A DNA stretch of 64,000 nt from Theropithecus gelada (Eukaryota; Chordata; Mammalia; Primates; Cercopithecidae): assembly GCF_003255815.1 (NCBI RefSeq), contig NC_037689.1, positions 23,948,802 to 24,012,801 of the forward strand, in the 5' to 3' direction. A program made the translations under genes and the position numbers. The notes under the pieces were generated by a model. The model saw only the letters and a program-made list of their open reading frames with translations, was not told the origin of the DNA and did not search any database. Shown here in pieces: positions 44,841 to 56,203 of this stretch. The stretch's first letter is position 1; each line of letters opens with the position of its first letter.

Positions 44841-45274
44841 GAAAGAAATTCAAGAGGGACTGTGATAAATAAGAGCAGTGATTGCTACACAGTCCAAGGT
44901 GATCCATGTGGATGAGGCAGCAATGGTGCATCCAACCAAGTGAGGTTTGTAAGGTTAGGAAGGTGGAGGGAAAATGCTGTCCTTCACCATCCCTCCCCAC
45001 AGGGAGGCCACAGGTACGCCTGCAGTTCAAACGTGCTGCTTAAACAAAGCATCCCAATCCCCCCAAGGGTTTCCGATCCTGGGGAAATGGCAATGGGTAT
45101 GATGGTCAGGGAGGGTGACGCTAGCCTCAAGCCCAGCCCTTCACTTCAATGGGATTTAAATGCCACGCACGTTACAGTTCAGATTTATGAAATCTCTGCC
45201 TTTATCTAAAGCATATATAATTTCAGAAAGTAGATGTAAAGCATTTATAATTTTATATATACGGCACATGTAAT
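44841..45274. other. Single-copy DNA
   Basis: No repeat or gene recognised. Confidence 0.4.
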
Positions 45275-45405
45275 TTAGGAGGGCATGATGGTGCACGCCT
45301 GTAGCTCCTCGAGAGGCTGAAGTGGGAGGATCACTTGAGTCCCAGAGGCAAAGCCAGCCTGGGCAACACAGCAAGACTCACGTCTCTTAAAAAGTAAAAT
45401 AAAAT
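45275..45405 (+). mobile_element. Alu right-monomer fragment (FRAM-like)
   Basis: Single diverged monomer: gggcatgatggtgcacgcc to cacgtctctt, followed by an A-rich tail leading into the AT tract. Confidence 0.7.
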
Positions 45406-46140
45406 AAGTAGGTTTATAATTTTATGTATATATTAATTTTATATTTTATATATTGATATATGTTTATTATATATTACATGTTACAATATGTTTATTATAT
45501 ATCATGATATATTCTTATGTATTATATATTGTGTAACATAGTATATGTAAAATAATATATACATAAAATGAAACATTCAATAACTACAGTTTATACTTAT
45601 ATATTATAAATCCGTGTTTATTATAAAGTATGCTTTTAAAAATCTATTAAATATAAATATATACTATTTATAGAATAAATATTTAATATAAATAATCTAT
45701 TTATAATATGACATACAAATATAATTTATAGGTATATATTTATGTAATATATATTTTATATACATACAAAATGTATTCTGCATATATTATTTTTATATAT
45801 AAATATACAAACAAAATATATCAAAGTATATCTTTTATATAATTTTATATTACAAACTATACATTACTATATATACATTACAAAATGTAACATACCTATG
45901 AATGTGAATTCATATGTATATACATTATAATAATATAAATTCATATTATGTCATTATGTGTTTAATATATATATACTGAACATAATACATCACATATAAT
46001 ACATAATAATTTGATGTATATGCATTATAATAAAATAAATATATATTAAGTATGCAAACCTAAAATATTAATATATATCAAGTATATAAATGCATATACA
46101 ATAAATATATAAACCTAAAATATGAATATATATAAAGTAG
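45406..46140. repeat. AT-rich low-complexity tract
   Basis: About 735 bp of almost pure A/T with tata, ttta and tataatat words but no fixed period. Prone to DNA melting and cruciform formation. It contains no gene. Confidence 0.92.
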
Positions 46141-46245
46141 ATGAATATCACACATAAACAAAATATAAATGTCTGGACATTGACCATGTACAAGTGTGCA
46201 GTGTGGACAGTGAATGGAAATGTGAGCATGAAATGTGTGTTGATG

Positions 46246-46532
46246 CCTCCCCATCTCCTGCGCACACACGACACACAGGAACCTCCCCGTCTCCTGCACA
46301 CACGACACACAGGGACCTCCGCGTCTCCTGCGCGCACACGACACACAGGAACCTCCCCATCTCCTGCGCACACACGACACACAGGGACCTCCCCGTCTCC
46401 TGCGCGCACACGACACACAGGGACCTCCCCGTCTCCTGCGCGCACACGACACACAGGCACCTCCCCGTCTCCTGCGCACACACGGCACACAGGGACCTCC
46501 TCGTCTCCTGCGCGCACACAACACACAGGGAC
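46246..46532 (+). repeat. 36-bp GC-rich minisatellite, 8 units
   Basis: Unit cctccccgtctcctgcgc then acacacgacacacaggga. Starts at 46246, 46282, 46316, 46352, 46388, 46424, 46460 and 46496; one unit is 34 bp. Two to three CpGs per unit. Because 36 is a multiple of 3, open frames cross it on both strands. They encode only repeats. Confidence 0.96.
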
Positions 46533-47052
46533 CATTCGGGGTTCAGGGATGTGTGTCTGTGGTGGGATCCCTGGCAATTTTTCTGATTTGCCCGATCACT
46601 CATGAGTTTCATGACTGTGACGATTTTTCACAGAAGAACCTTGGCTATGGACAAAATGGGCTGGCAGATGCAGGGGGAACCCGAGGCGAGGCTGTTTGTG
46701 TCCGGGCTGGCTGTCCTGGTGGCTGCAGGTGCCTAGGCCGTGTGGACATCTGAGCAGATAGAGCGCCAGAGGAGAGGGCAGGACGGGGATGGGAGTGCAG
46801 ACAGCAGGGTTCCTGAGAAGGCCAGTGGGCCCAGGGAGGGGTACACCTGCCCCATGGGAGAGACCTGGACGCTCTGTGGCAGCAGGGGGCCAGGGCAGGA
46901 GGGAACTCGGCCCCACCCACATACTGCAAGCCGGTGGGCCAGGTCAGAGTTCCAGGGCAGGATGAGGTTACAGCTACAGGTGAGGATGACGTCACATTTA
47001 CAAGCGATGTTAACAGGTTAGAGCTACAGGTGAGGATAAGAGTTGGCGTTGG
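46533..47052. other. Single-copy GC-rich DNA with a perfect CRE-like site
   Basis: Contains tgacgtca at 46987-46994 between two copies of agctacaggtgaggat (about 46972 and 47021). Open frames on both strands have no domain features. Confidence 0.45.
46987..46994. promoter_or_regulatory. Perfect palindromic CRE motif
   Basis: TGACGTCA is the full CREB/ATF site. Presence of the motif is certain; activity is unknown, and no promoter or transcript is evident nearby. Confidence 0.3.
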
Positions 47053-47349
47053 GGCCGGGCGCAGTGGCTCACACCTGTAATCCCAGCACTTTGGGAGGCT
47101 GAGGCGGGCGGATCACGAGGTCAAGAGATCGAGACCATCCTGGCCAACGTGGTGAAACCCCGTCTCTACTGAAAATACAAAAATTAGCTGGCCATGGTGG
47201 CACGCACCTGTAATCCCAGCTACTCGGGAGGCTGAGGCAGGAGAATCGCTTGAACCTGGGAGGCGGAGGTTGCAGTGAGCCGAGATCACACCACTGCACT
47301 CCACCCTGGGCAACAAGAGTGAAACTCCGTCTCAAAAAAAAGAAAAAAA
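47053..47349 (+). mobile_element. Alu SINE (AluS/Y-like)
   Basis: Full sense Alu with an A tail. Confidence 0.93.
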
Positions 47350-47487
47350 CACTAAATAAGCTCCTGTGCATGCTGTACAGAGAATATTTCCTGTTTGGAA
47401 GCGTTTGGAGCTACAGTTTATGAGAAAAAGAGCAAAGGACCCCACATAGTTCCCCTAGCCATCATTCATGCCTTCATTAATTGCACT

Positions 47488-47653
47488 TTATATATATATA
47501 TATATATATATTTTATTTTTTTTTTTTTTTTGAGACAGAGTCTCGCTCTGTCGCCCAGACTGGAGTGCGGTCGCACGCTCTCGGCTTACCACAAACTCCG
47601 CCTCCCGGGTTCAAGCGATTCTCCTGTCTCAGCCTCCTGAGTAGCTGGAATTG
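47488..47653 (-). mobile_element. Alu right-monomer fragment with (TA)n/T tail
   Basis: A (TA)n tract (47488-47511) and T tail precede half an antisense Alu that stops at gtagctggaatt. The head half is deleted. Confidence 0.88.
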
Positions 47654-47749
47654 CTCTTAATATTTTAAAGGATACTGCAGAATACAGAGGCATTTGAAGG
47701 AATAAAGAGAACAGCTGAAAACACCTGAAATTCAGCTTCTTTTTATTAT

Positions 47750-48183
47750 TATTCCATTTTTATTCAGAGAAAAGGGTCTTGCTCTGTCGTCCAAGCTAAA
47801 GTTCAGGGTCGCGATCATGGTTCACTGCAGCCTTGACCTCCAGGCTCAAACCATCCTCTCGCCTCAGCCTCCTGGGTATCTGGGACTCTAGGCACGTCCC
47901 ACCTCACCTGGCTAACTTTTTAATTTAGTTGTAGAGACAAGGTCTTGTTATGTTGCCCAGGCTGGTCTCGAATTCCTGGGCTCAAGTGATCCTCCTGCCT
48001 CTGTCTCCCGAGTAGCTGGGACCACAGTGCACCCCACCAAGCCAGGCTGATTTGTTAATAGTTTGTAGAGACGGAATCTCACCGTGCCACCCTGGCTGCT
48101 GTCGAACTCCTGGCCTCAAGCAATCTTCCTGCCTCGGCCTCCCAAAGTGCTGGGATTCCAGGCGTGAGCCACCGCACCCGGCC
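47750..48183 (-). mobile_element. Three-monomer Alu (trimer)
   Basis: One right monomer (47760-47930) and then two left-type monomers in series (about 47930-48050 and 48055-48183), each with its own gtagagac...tct start. Standard Alus have two monomers. Diverged, AluJ-like. Confidence 0.75.
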
Positions 48184-49090
48184 CTGGCATTTGCCCCTCT
48201 TGAGACACAGTGGGAAAGGAACTGTGAATAGTTATTTTCACACGTGCCGCCTGTGCTCTGGTGGGAGAAGAGCCTTGTTTCTCTACCTCAGTTCTCACTC
48301 ACAGACAAAAAAAAAAACCAGTAACACAGCCAGGCAGGGTACAGATAACTCCCCCCGCTGACAGAGCCACTTTTTTTTTTTCCCATTTTAACAACACTCA
48401 TTATTTCTTATCTGTTAAATAGCGCGTACAATTTGTGCCTCTAAACCCACTCGATAATCTTTTGGGTAATTAACTTGTAAAACAACCCCAGTCCTCGTTA
48501 CGGGCGGGATTGAAAAATGTGAAGTGGAGCATTTGCAAAGCAGATCATACACAATCACTTATTAAACATGCCCCAGGTGTGCCGGCAAGTCGGCGGCAAG
48601 GGGAAGCCCCCAGCCTTGTCAATATCCAATATAAAAAGTGTCAATATAAAAAGTGTCAATATAAAAAATATGTCAATATAAAAAGTGCCAATATCCTCAG
48701 AGCACGCGCGCACACGCACACACACACATAGATACATATGCCAACAGGCTGATAGATTCAGGGTCTGGAGAAGGACTGCACAAAGAGATGAGTTGCAGAA
48801 GGGGGCTCGCTTGCAGACCCTGGTAGGTGAGCAGGAGCAGGGATTAAGGATCTCGTGGTGCTGCAGAAGTATCTCGGAATGGGTCGGGGCAATCGTGCAT
48901 TCAAAAGCAAGATATGTCAGTATTACTCATCTCAGAAACAGCCTTGCTTCGAACTGCAGGCGGTGATTCCGCCAGAGGTGGGCTCCAAGACGTGGTAAAC
49001 ACTCCAGTCAGAGCACCTCTAACCTCTACCTAACTGTAACCCTAACCCTAAATATTAGGGAAATAGGAGATGATGAGTTTTCAAAAAACA
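48184..49090. other. Single-copy DNA with small repeats (candidate conserved noncoding part)
   Basis: About 48390-48570 is AT-leaning single-copy DNA with gggtaattaactt at about 48463. A 15-16-bp repeat (caatataaaaagtgt) in five copies lies at 48618-48692, then a ca tract at 48703-48728. taaccctaaccctaa at 49037 is only about 2.5 telomere-type repeats. Confidence 0.4.
48618..48692 (+). repeat. 15-16-bp tandem repeat, about 5 units
   Basis: Unit gtcaatataaaaagt with small variants (one unit has aaaaaatat). Confidence 0.92.
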
Positions 49091-49180
49091 GCTGGGCACG
49101 GTGGCTCACCGTGCCTGTCATCCCAGCACTTTGGGAGGCTGAGGTAGGAGGATCGCCTGAGGCCGGGAGTTGGAGACCGA
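49091..49180 (+). mobile_element. Alu head fragment
   Basis: Only the first 90 bp of a sense Alu, with cctgtcatcccagc. It ends abruptly at gagaccgaaaccc. Confidence 0.85.
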
Positions 49181-49375
49181 AACCCAAAGAGGCTGTGAAC
49201 GACAATGCATCGTCATTTCTGCAAACGCACCAACTATCTGGGAGGCCCGTGTGTGGATGTGCTGATTCTTACGTATTTAAACACCCATGGAAAGGCCGTT
49301 TTGCTCCCTAGTGAAAATAGACACTGGGCTCTATCGAGCCACGAAAAGATGCAAAGGAACCTTAAATGCATATTC
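49181..49375. other. Short single-copy spacer
   Basis: No repeat or gene recognised. Confidence 0.35.
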
Positions 49376-49562
49376 TTTTTTTTTTTTTTTTTTTTTTTGA
49401 GATGGACTCTTGCTATATCACCTAGGCTGGAGTGCAGTGGTGCAATCTCAGTTCACTGCAAACTCCGCCTCCCGGGTTCAAGCGATTCTCCTGCCTCAGC
49501 CTCCTGAGTAGCTGGGATTACAGGCATGCGCCCCCATGCCTGGCTAATTTTTGTATTTTTAT
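49376..49562 (-). mobile_element. Alu right part, interrupted
   Basis: Antisense Alu with a 23-bp T tail. It stops at tttttgtatttt where another Alu's tail begins. Confidence 0.88.
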
Positions 49563-49824
49563 TTATTTATTTATTTAATTAGTTAGTTAGTTATTTTGAG
49601 ACAGAGTCTCGCTCTGTCGCCCAGGCTGGAGTGCAGTGGCGCAATCTCAGCTCACTGCAAGCTCCGCTTCCCAGGTTCACGCCATTCTCCTGCCTCAGCC
49701 TCCCGAGCAGCCGTGCCCACCACCACACCCGGGTAATTTTTTGTATTTTTAGTAGAGATGGGGTTTCACCGTGTTAGCCAGGATGGTCTCCATCTCCTGA
49801 CCTTGTGATCCACCCACCTCGGCC
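49563..49824 (-). mobile_element. AluY-like SINE with (TTTA)n/(GTTA)n tail, head truncated
   Basis: Antisense, with AluY-type gccattctcctgcctcagc and gttagccaggatggtctcc. It stops at cacctcggcc without the Alu head. The missing left half of the outer Alu is not found beyond it. Confidence 0.88.
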
Positions 49825-50148
49825 ATAGTGATTTGGAAGATTAAAATTCAGCCTTACCACCCTGAGAAATGAAGAGCCCTGAATAGAAGGGACACAGTGA
49901 GACCTGCAAGGACAAATTAAACTTTCAGAGAGTGTGGGACATCTACGGCCGTGCATGAGAACACATACAATGACTTCAAGGAAAAATTACGAACAGGAAC
50001 GCATGAGTCTGTCTGTCTATCTACACATATGTCTGTCTGCAGCCTAACTCAGGACACTACTCAAAAACATGAAGGAAAAAAAAGGACTCACTATGAAAAA
50101 GAAAATAGTCAATAAGGGCCATTTTATGTTTAAAAAAAAAAACACACA
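49825..50148. other. Single-copy DNA
   Basis: Small gtctgtctat runs near 50010. No gene recognised. Confidence 0.4.
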
Positions 50149-50470
50149 GGCTGAGCGTGTTAGCTCACGCCTGTAATCCCAGCACTTTGGGAGGCCAAGG
50201 CAGGCAGATCACAAAGTCAGGAGATCAAGACCATCCTGGTTAACACGGTGAAACCCTGTCTCTACTAAAAATACAAAAAATTAGCTGGGTGTGATGGTGC
50301 ACGCCTGTAATCCCAGCTCCTTGGGAGGCTGAGGTAGGAGAATGGCTTGAACCAGGGAGTCGGAGGTTGCAGTGAGCCAAGATCGCACCACTGAACTCTA
50401 GCCTGGGCAACAGAGCAAGCCTCCGTCTCAAAACAAACAAACAAACAAACCAAACAAACAAACAAACAAA
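50149..50470 (+). mobile_element. Alu SINE with (AAAC)n tail
   Basis: Sense Alu whose tail is about ten aaac repeats (50432-50470). Confidence 0.93.
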
Positions 50471-50474
50471 ATGT

Positions 50475-50778
50475 AGGGTTGAGCTTGGTGTCTTAACCTG
50501 TAATCCCAGCACTTTGGAAGGTGGGAGGATCACTTCAGGCCAGGAGTTTGAGACCAGCCAGGGCAACGTAACGAGACCCCATCTCTAGAAAAAATTTAAA
50601 AAACAAAATTAGCCACGTGCAGTGGTGCATGCTAGTAGTCCCAGCTACCCTGGAGGCTGAGGTGGGAAGATAGCTTGTGCCCGGGAGTTTGAGGCTGCAG
50701 TGAGCTATGATCACACCACTGCACTCCAACCTGGGTGACAGGCAAGACCTTGTCTCCAAAAAAAAAAAAAACAAACAA
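50475..50778 (+). mobile_element. Alu SINE (AluJ-like)
   Basis: Second sense Alu directly after the previous tail, diverged, with a deletion in its left monomer. Confidence 0.9.
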
Positions 50779-51847
50779 AAGAAAAAACACGAAGGTAATT
50801 TTTAATATATGCTGAACCAGAATACACATCCACAATCTGGTTAAAACTTCTCTTGGGGATAAACATAATTAATCGTTGGTTAACACACTCACATCAAGTG
50901 CTACGATGTCAACTTCTGCCTCAAGGACTCTATGTTGTAAAATTATGCCTCAAGGACTCTAGGCTGTAAAATTGTGTCTCAAGAATTCTGCACATTAAAA
51001 ATGCATACCCAGGGGTGCGGGGAGAATTCTGTGCCATCAACACTCACATTGTCATTTTTCCAAGTTTTTCAAGTTCCTTAAGAACCCTTCTATCCAATCC
51101 GAAAGTCTACAGGTAGAAGAAAAATTCTAGGTGTCTTCTTGCCCCAAGATATGTCTGCCTCCCGACCTGGAGTTCTCGCTGTGTTTGATGATGAAGACCA
51201 GTAGACGGCTACGCAGAGACTCTTGTATGTCATCATGAATAACACGTCCCAGTCATGTGTCACAGGTGAGCCTATAAAACAGGCCCCGAGGTAGACTGTC
51301 CTGGGAGCCACTGTGTTTCAGGCACTGGAGCAGAGACTCAGAAGGTAGAATCCATCTCTGCCCTCACAAAGCTCTGACTTTAGCGGGCACAGGTGATGAG
51401 GAGGGCGGCCATTTCCAAAACAACACAGTCTTCTCTTGCACGCAGAACAGGTCACAAAGCGCTCTCTGACTGACCACAGGCACTCATCCTGCGCTACACT
51501 GACCCTCGTGTTTTCAAGCTACTAAATTACGTGGATTATCTGTTATCAAGTTTCATCCTGATTTCACAGTCTTCTGTTTTCACGATAAATTCGAGTATTT
51601 TACAGGTCATCGGACAGGCCAAAATAATGGTTCACAAAGATCTGTTTCCAAGGTAGACGTGCCTCCCAAGGCAGCATGCACCATGTACCTTCCTGACACC
51701 CATCAATCACAGAAGGCATTGACCCATGGTTTCTTTTACTGAAAACAAACTTGACCTAATAACTGGGTAGAAGCACACGAAGCAAACAGCTAGTCCCTCT
51801 TTCCGAGGAAGACAGCACAAGGTACTGGCAGAATAATATTTGGGAAG
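50779..51847. other. Single-copy DNA with a 29-bp triplicate
   Basis: The word tgcctcaaggactct recurs at 50917, 50946 and 50975 (29-bp period, last copy diverged). Otherwise no repeat and no gene recognised over about 1 kb. Confidence 0.45.
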
Positions 51848-52150
51848 CTTTTTTTTTTTTTTTTTTTAAGATGAAGTTTCGCTCTGTCGCCCAGGCTGGA
51901 GTGCAGTGGCAGGATCTCGGCTCACCGTAAACCTCCGTCTCCCGGGTTCAAGCCATTCTCCTGCCTCAGCTTCCTGAGTAGCTGGAATGACAGGCACCCG
52001 TCACCACACCTGGCTAATTTTTGTATTTTTGGTAGAGATGGGGTTTCACCGTGTTGGCGAGGCTGGCCCTGAACTCCTGACCTCAAGCTATCTGCCCGCC
52101 TAGGCCTCCCAAAGTGCTGGGATGACAGGCGTGAGCCATCGCATCTGGCT
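51848..52150 (-). mobile_element. Alu SINE
   Basis: Antisense Alu with tgggaagct on both sides as target duplication. gatgacagg occurs in both monomers (51985, 52122). Confidence 0.93.
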
Positions 52151-53184
52151 GGGAAGCTAAATGCATCAGAAGATGCTGTTTGTGATTAAAGTTCCACAAT
52201 CGTTATAGAAAATTAGGAGGCCGCGCACCGTCCAAGGAGAACACGCAGCACGTGTGTACTCTGCTCTCTGTTCGGATTGAGGATGAGGAGGATTCCACCG
52301 TGGCCTGCACCACAGCAGAATGGACCTTCCTTCGGTGCCTTTAAGACTGTGTCAGTGGTTCTCTCTCCCCATCTGGGTTCATTTGAACCCGGCTGTGCCT
52401 TTCTGTGTTGGCTTTCATTGAGTTGCTGGGTTTGATTTATTTGTATTTGGAGGAGTTTCGGTAAGTGAATGAGACTATTTGTTCTAAGTAAGACAGCTTT
52501 CATCAGCAGGTAATTACCCAGGAGCCACAAAGGTGTGGGCACGACGGCTAAATGATGGGGCAATGAGCCATCTCGCCCAGATTCCTGAACACAATCGCGC
52601 ATTTCTAATTCCAGAGCCCAATTAGCCGGCCTTCTGTGGGGACGTGGCTGCCCATGCCCTGCCCAGCGTGGGATCTCAGCGGAGCACGACTTCAAAGACA
52701 GAAAGTACAACAAAGTACACAGGCCAGAGTATTCACTCAAGAACTAAGGAGAGAGAATTGAGAGCAGGGAAGGCAGGACGGGAAAGCAGGCTAGAGAGGC
52801 GCCCAGCATGTCGAAATAAGTGTGTGCCTGGCACTCCACAGCAGTCTGTGCTCCTGGAGTCACGACGTGTGCTTACTCGCTTAAAAATCAATCCACACGG
52901 CTCAACCGCGGTCTCCCAAAGCAGGTATCCCAGCAGAGCAAGAATGAAACAGCACGTTCAGCTCCCTCTGTCCCTCGTGGGACAACTGGCGGTTGTGGGG
53001 ACAAGAACCAAGCCTGGAGACAGACTCAGTCGAGATAAAGGCTCAACGGCCACAGCCGAAATGGCCCCTCCCAGCTGGGCCTCGGCATCCTCTACCCAGG
53101 ATGGACAGTCCCCCAGCAGTGGACATGCCAGGGCCACCACGGATGGATGTCCAAACCTGTTCAGATTTTAAACTTTTTTCTTAA
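52151..53184. other. Single-copy block with homeodomain-type motifs (candidate noncoding regulatory DNA)
   Basis: Over 1 kb without recognised repeats. It contains ggtaattacc at 52509-52518, a 10-bp palindrome, and caattag at about 52618. Open frames 52213-52740 (minus) and 52644-53171 (plus), both 175 codons, overlap in opposite directions and have no family features; I do not call either. Confidence 0.35.
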
Positions 53185-53358
53185 AAAAAAAAAAAAAAAA
53201 AAAAAAATTGCCTGGGTACATAGTAGGTGTATATATTTATGGCATATTGAGGTATTTTGATACAGGTATGAAATGTGTAATACTCACATCAAATAGGGTA
53301 TCCATCCCCTCGAGCATTCGTTACTTGTTTGTGTCACAAACATTCCAATTACACCTTT
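53185..53358 (-). mobile_element. L1 3' UTR fragment
   Basis: T/A-run then the reverse-strand L1 3' UTR: atatatttatggcatattg, attttgatacaggtatg, tgtgtaatactcacatc. Continues at 53850-54000 beyond inserted material. Confidence 0.75.
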
Positions 53359-53364
53359 AGTTAT

Positions 53365-53470
53365 GTTTTATTTTATTTTATTTTTTGGGGGGGACGGAGT
53401 CTCTGCAGTCCAGGCTGAAGTGCAGTGGCACGATCGCAGCTCACAGCAACCTCCGCCTCCCAGGTTCTAA
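53365..53470 (-). mobile_element. Alu tail-end fragment
   Basis: (ttta)n-like tail plus the first 90 bp of an antisense Alu, ending at tcccaggttct where a non-Alu segment begins. Confidence 0.82.
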
Positions 53471-53849
53471 GACATGTTCCTGCCTACAAGGGGTGTTACA
53501 GATAAAATAAAGACTAGGAAATTCGGGGTGAAAGAACGTTAATTCATTTTGTTTGTTTGTTTTTTGGAGACAGAGTCTTGCTCTGTTGCCCAGGCTAGAG
53601 TGCAGTGGCACGATCTCGGCTGACGGCAACCTCCACCTTCCAGGTTCAAGCGATTCTCCTGCCTCAGCCTCCCAAGTAGCTGGGATTACAGGTGTGCGCC
53701 ACCACACCCAGCTAATTTTTGTGTTTTTAGTAGAGACGGGGTTTCACCATGTTGGCCAGGCTGGTCTCGAACTCCTGACCTCAAGTGATCCACCCACCTT
53801 GGCCTCCCAAAGTGCTGGGATTACAGGCGTGAGCCCCCACGTCCGTCCA
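53471..53849 (+). repeat. Copy of a dispersed duplication (65-bp segment plus Alu)
   Basis: About 53475-53545 (cctacaagg, gtgttacag, aataaagac, ggggtgaaagaac) matches 60630-60700 with few differences, and both are followed by an antisense Alu beginning ggagacagagtcttgctctg. It sits inside the L1 3' UTR, so it arrived by segment copying. Confidence 0.85.
53556..53849 (-). mobile_element. Alu SINE
   Basis: Antisense Alu with (GTTT)n tail. Part of the duplicated segment. Confidence 0.92.
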
Positions 53850-54000
53850 CTTTTAGTTATTCTTAAATGGACCATGAAGTATTGTTGACTGGAGTCACCC
53901 TTTTGTGCTATCAAATATGAGATCTTACTCATTCTATCTAAGTATATTTTTGTGCCCATTAACCATCTCCACTGCACATCACATCTTCCCACCCTCTTAC
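53850..54000 (-). mobile_element. L1 3' UTR continuation
   Basis: Resumes the interrupted L1: ttgttgactggagtcaccc and tttgtgcccattaaccatc. Confidence 0.75.
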
Positions 54001-54240
54001 AAGATTGTAAACCTTTGAAACAGCCACAGAGAGCCCAAACAATTCTTTTCTTCTTTTCTATAAGATTGAATTAAAGGCCATCGGTATTGACATGCCAAAA
54101 ATAAACTAAAAATTTTTAATGGTGTGAACAAATCATGTGTTAGTCATGCTACTTGTCCACAAAACATTGCATTTTAAAGAACGGATGATCGAATACTCTA
54201 CACAAACTTTTCCAAGAAAACAGCAACGATGTGTTACTGC
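54001..54240. other. Short single-copy spacer
   Basis: No repeat or gene recognised. Confidence 0.35.
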
Positions 54241-54538
54241 GGTTGGACGCAGTGGCTCATGCCTGTAATCCCAGCAATTTGGGAGGCCGAGGTGGGTGGA
54301 TTATCTGAGGTCAAGAGTTTGAGACAAGCCTGGCTAACACGGTGAAACCCCATCTCTACTAAAAATACAAAAAATTAGCTGGGTGTAGTGGTGGGTGTCT
54401 GTAATCCCAGCTACTTGGGAGGCTGAGGCAGGAGAATCGCTTGAACCTGGGAGGCGGAGGTTGCCGTGAGCCGAGATCGTGCCACTGCACTCCAGCCTGG
54501 ACAACAAGAGTGAAACTCTGTCTCAAAAAAAAAAAAAA
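54241..54538 (+). mobile_element. Alu SINE
   Basis: Full sense Alu with an A tail. Confidence 0.93.
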
Positions 54539-54779
54539 TTATTGGTCAAAATGTGTGTTGCCTAAATCTGAAACATTTTCAGAATCGAATAAAATTAAGT
54601 TGGTGATTATAAATCATTGCCTCTCGGCTGTCATTTTGGTTAGGCAGATCACATATGTGAATTTTTGGAAACTATTCTTTATATAGTTGTTTAGCCGTTC
54701 AGATTAAAAGCAAAGTCATAAGGAAAGAATGCCTCACTTGCCAGTTTCCAGAAACTTCTCCTTGGGCGGCAGATTGATG

Positions 54780-55005
54780 GTTGAATGCCTTTAGGATGGC
54801 AGCAAATCTACCACTTGAAGGCACCTGGGAATCTTTTCACGGCCTCATAAGAATGCAGATTGCAGGGCCCCACCCCCACCCCCAGAGGCCCGGATTCACA
54901 GGGGGGCCCTGGGAACTTGCATTTCTTGTCTGCTCCCCAGAAATGCTGATGTTACAGGTCCGGAGAAGGCACTCTGGGATTCACTGTGTTAGAAAATGCC
55001 CATTC
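54780..55005 (+). mobile_element. MER5A-like hAT DNA transposon
   Basis: Old MER5 words: cacctgggaatc, caggg then ccccacccccagagg, gaacttgcatttct, gaaatgctgatgttacagg. Non-autonomous and fossil. Confidence 0.78.
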
Positions 55006-55867
55006 TTTGAAAAACTGCTGCAAATGAGGAAGGGCCAAGGTGGCAGGGAATAGGAGCCACTGTCACAGATGAAACGGGAATTTACAAAAATTAAAAAATA
55101 CATAAGCAAAAACTCAGCTGGATGTGAGAAAACCCAATTCTCCCTGAGGAAGAGAAAGAGCTGAAGTCCTTTAAAAATTAACTGCCTGCTTTTCTGTGGC
55201 TCAATAAGCCTCATCTCTCCCTTTCCCAAGCATTGTAAGAACTGTTTATGCAGCGGTACAGCTACAAAGTCACTAGGCAAATAATCTGAAATCAGAAAAC
55301 ATAGCATTCCTTAAAAAATAAAAAATAGTACGATACATGTCTCAATCAAATAAGCATCTTTGTTTCTCACTTCTACAATATACTTCCCCCTACACAGATC
55401 TCCCCCGCCCCACAAAATACTTAAAAAACATCCAAACTCTTTGTTCAAAACACTCAGTCCTTTAAATGTTCATCCGACCGGGTGGGTACACCTAAATAAT
55501 TAAGTAATTCCTCCTCAACCCCTCGGTCTGTCTAATTCCTTAATTATCCTACTACACAGAAACCAATCCTTTCGCCCCAAGGCACATCCTAATGAGGAGA
55601 AAAGATGTGGCCAGGCTGCTGCCAGTTTGTGGTATCGCACATTGGGCTTGGCTCTGCCTCAGGGGGAGCCCCGACGGGTGTGTTCCTGAAAATCAAAGGG
55701 ATCCTGCCATGCTGGCTATCAAATTTCAACACACCCCAGTCCTTGGCAGAGGGAACAAGGTGTTTCACCACAGCTTAGGGTAGAAAGGAGATATGAGCAC
55801 AGGCAGGGATCTGGCTCAGCTCTGTGTACTGTTCCTTTCACTCTCGCGGCTTTTCAAAAGAATCAAG
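55006..55867. other. Single-copy block with TAATTA-type motifs (candidate noncoding regulatory DNA)
   Basis: About 860 bp without recognised repeats. The part at 55480-55560 contains aataattaagtaattcc and ctaattccttaattatcc. No exon-like features. Confidence 0.3.
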
Positions 55868-56162
55868 GCTGGGCGCGGTGGCTCACGCCGGTCATGCCAG
55901 CACTTCGGGAGGCTGAGGCGAGTGGATCATGAGGTCAGAAGTTCCAGACCAGCTTGGCCAAGATGGTGAAACCCCGTCACTACTAAAAATACAAAAATTA
56001 GCCGGGCGTGGTGGCGGGCACCTGTCATCCCAGCTACTCGGGAGGCTGAGGCAGAAGAATCGCTGAGGCAGGACAATCGCTTGAACCCGGGCTGCAGAGG
56101 CTGCAGTGAGCCGAGATCACGTCGCTGCACTCCAGCCTGCATGATAGAGTGAGACTCCGTCT
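55868..56162 (+). mobile_element. Alu SINE, tail replaced by (ATC)n
   Basis: Sense Alu ending gactccgtctc. Instead of poly-A it has an atc/acc tract (56163-56199). Contains ggtcatgcc and cctgtcatccc variants and a small internal duplication (gctgaggcag, twice). Confidence 0.92.
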
Positions 56163-56199
56163 CCAATCATCACCATCACCATCATCATCCTCATCATCA
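56163..56199 (+). repeat. (ATC/ACC)n tract between two Alus
   Basis: atcaccatcaccatcatcatc-type repeat of the same composition as the large arrays at 33-36 kb. Confidence 0.92.
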
Positions 56200-56203
56200 A
56201 AAT

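Noticed and set aside
46068..46605. Open frames of 130-169 codons on both strands
   Set aside because: Caused by the 36-bp period of the minisatellite, a multiple of 3. They overlap each other in several phases.
49037..49051. Interstitial telomere repeat
   Set aside because: Only about 2.5 copies of taaccc, which is within chance expectation and not an array.
52213..53171. Two opposed 175-codon frames
   Set aside because: Overlapping on opposite strands without family features. At most one could be real and neither is supported.
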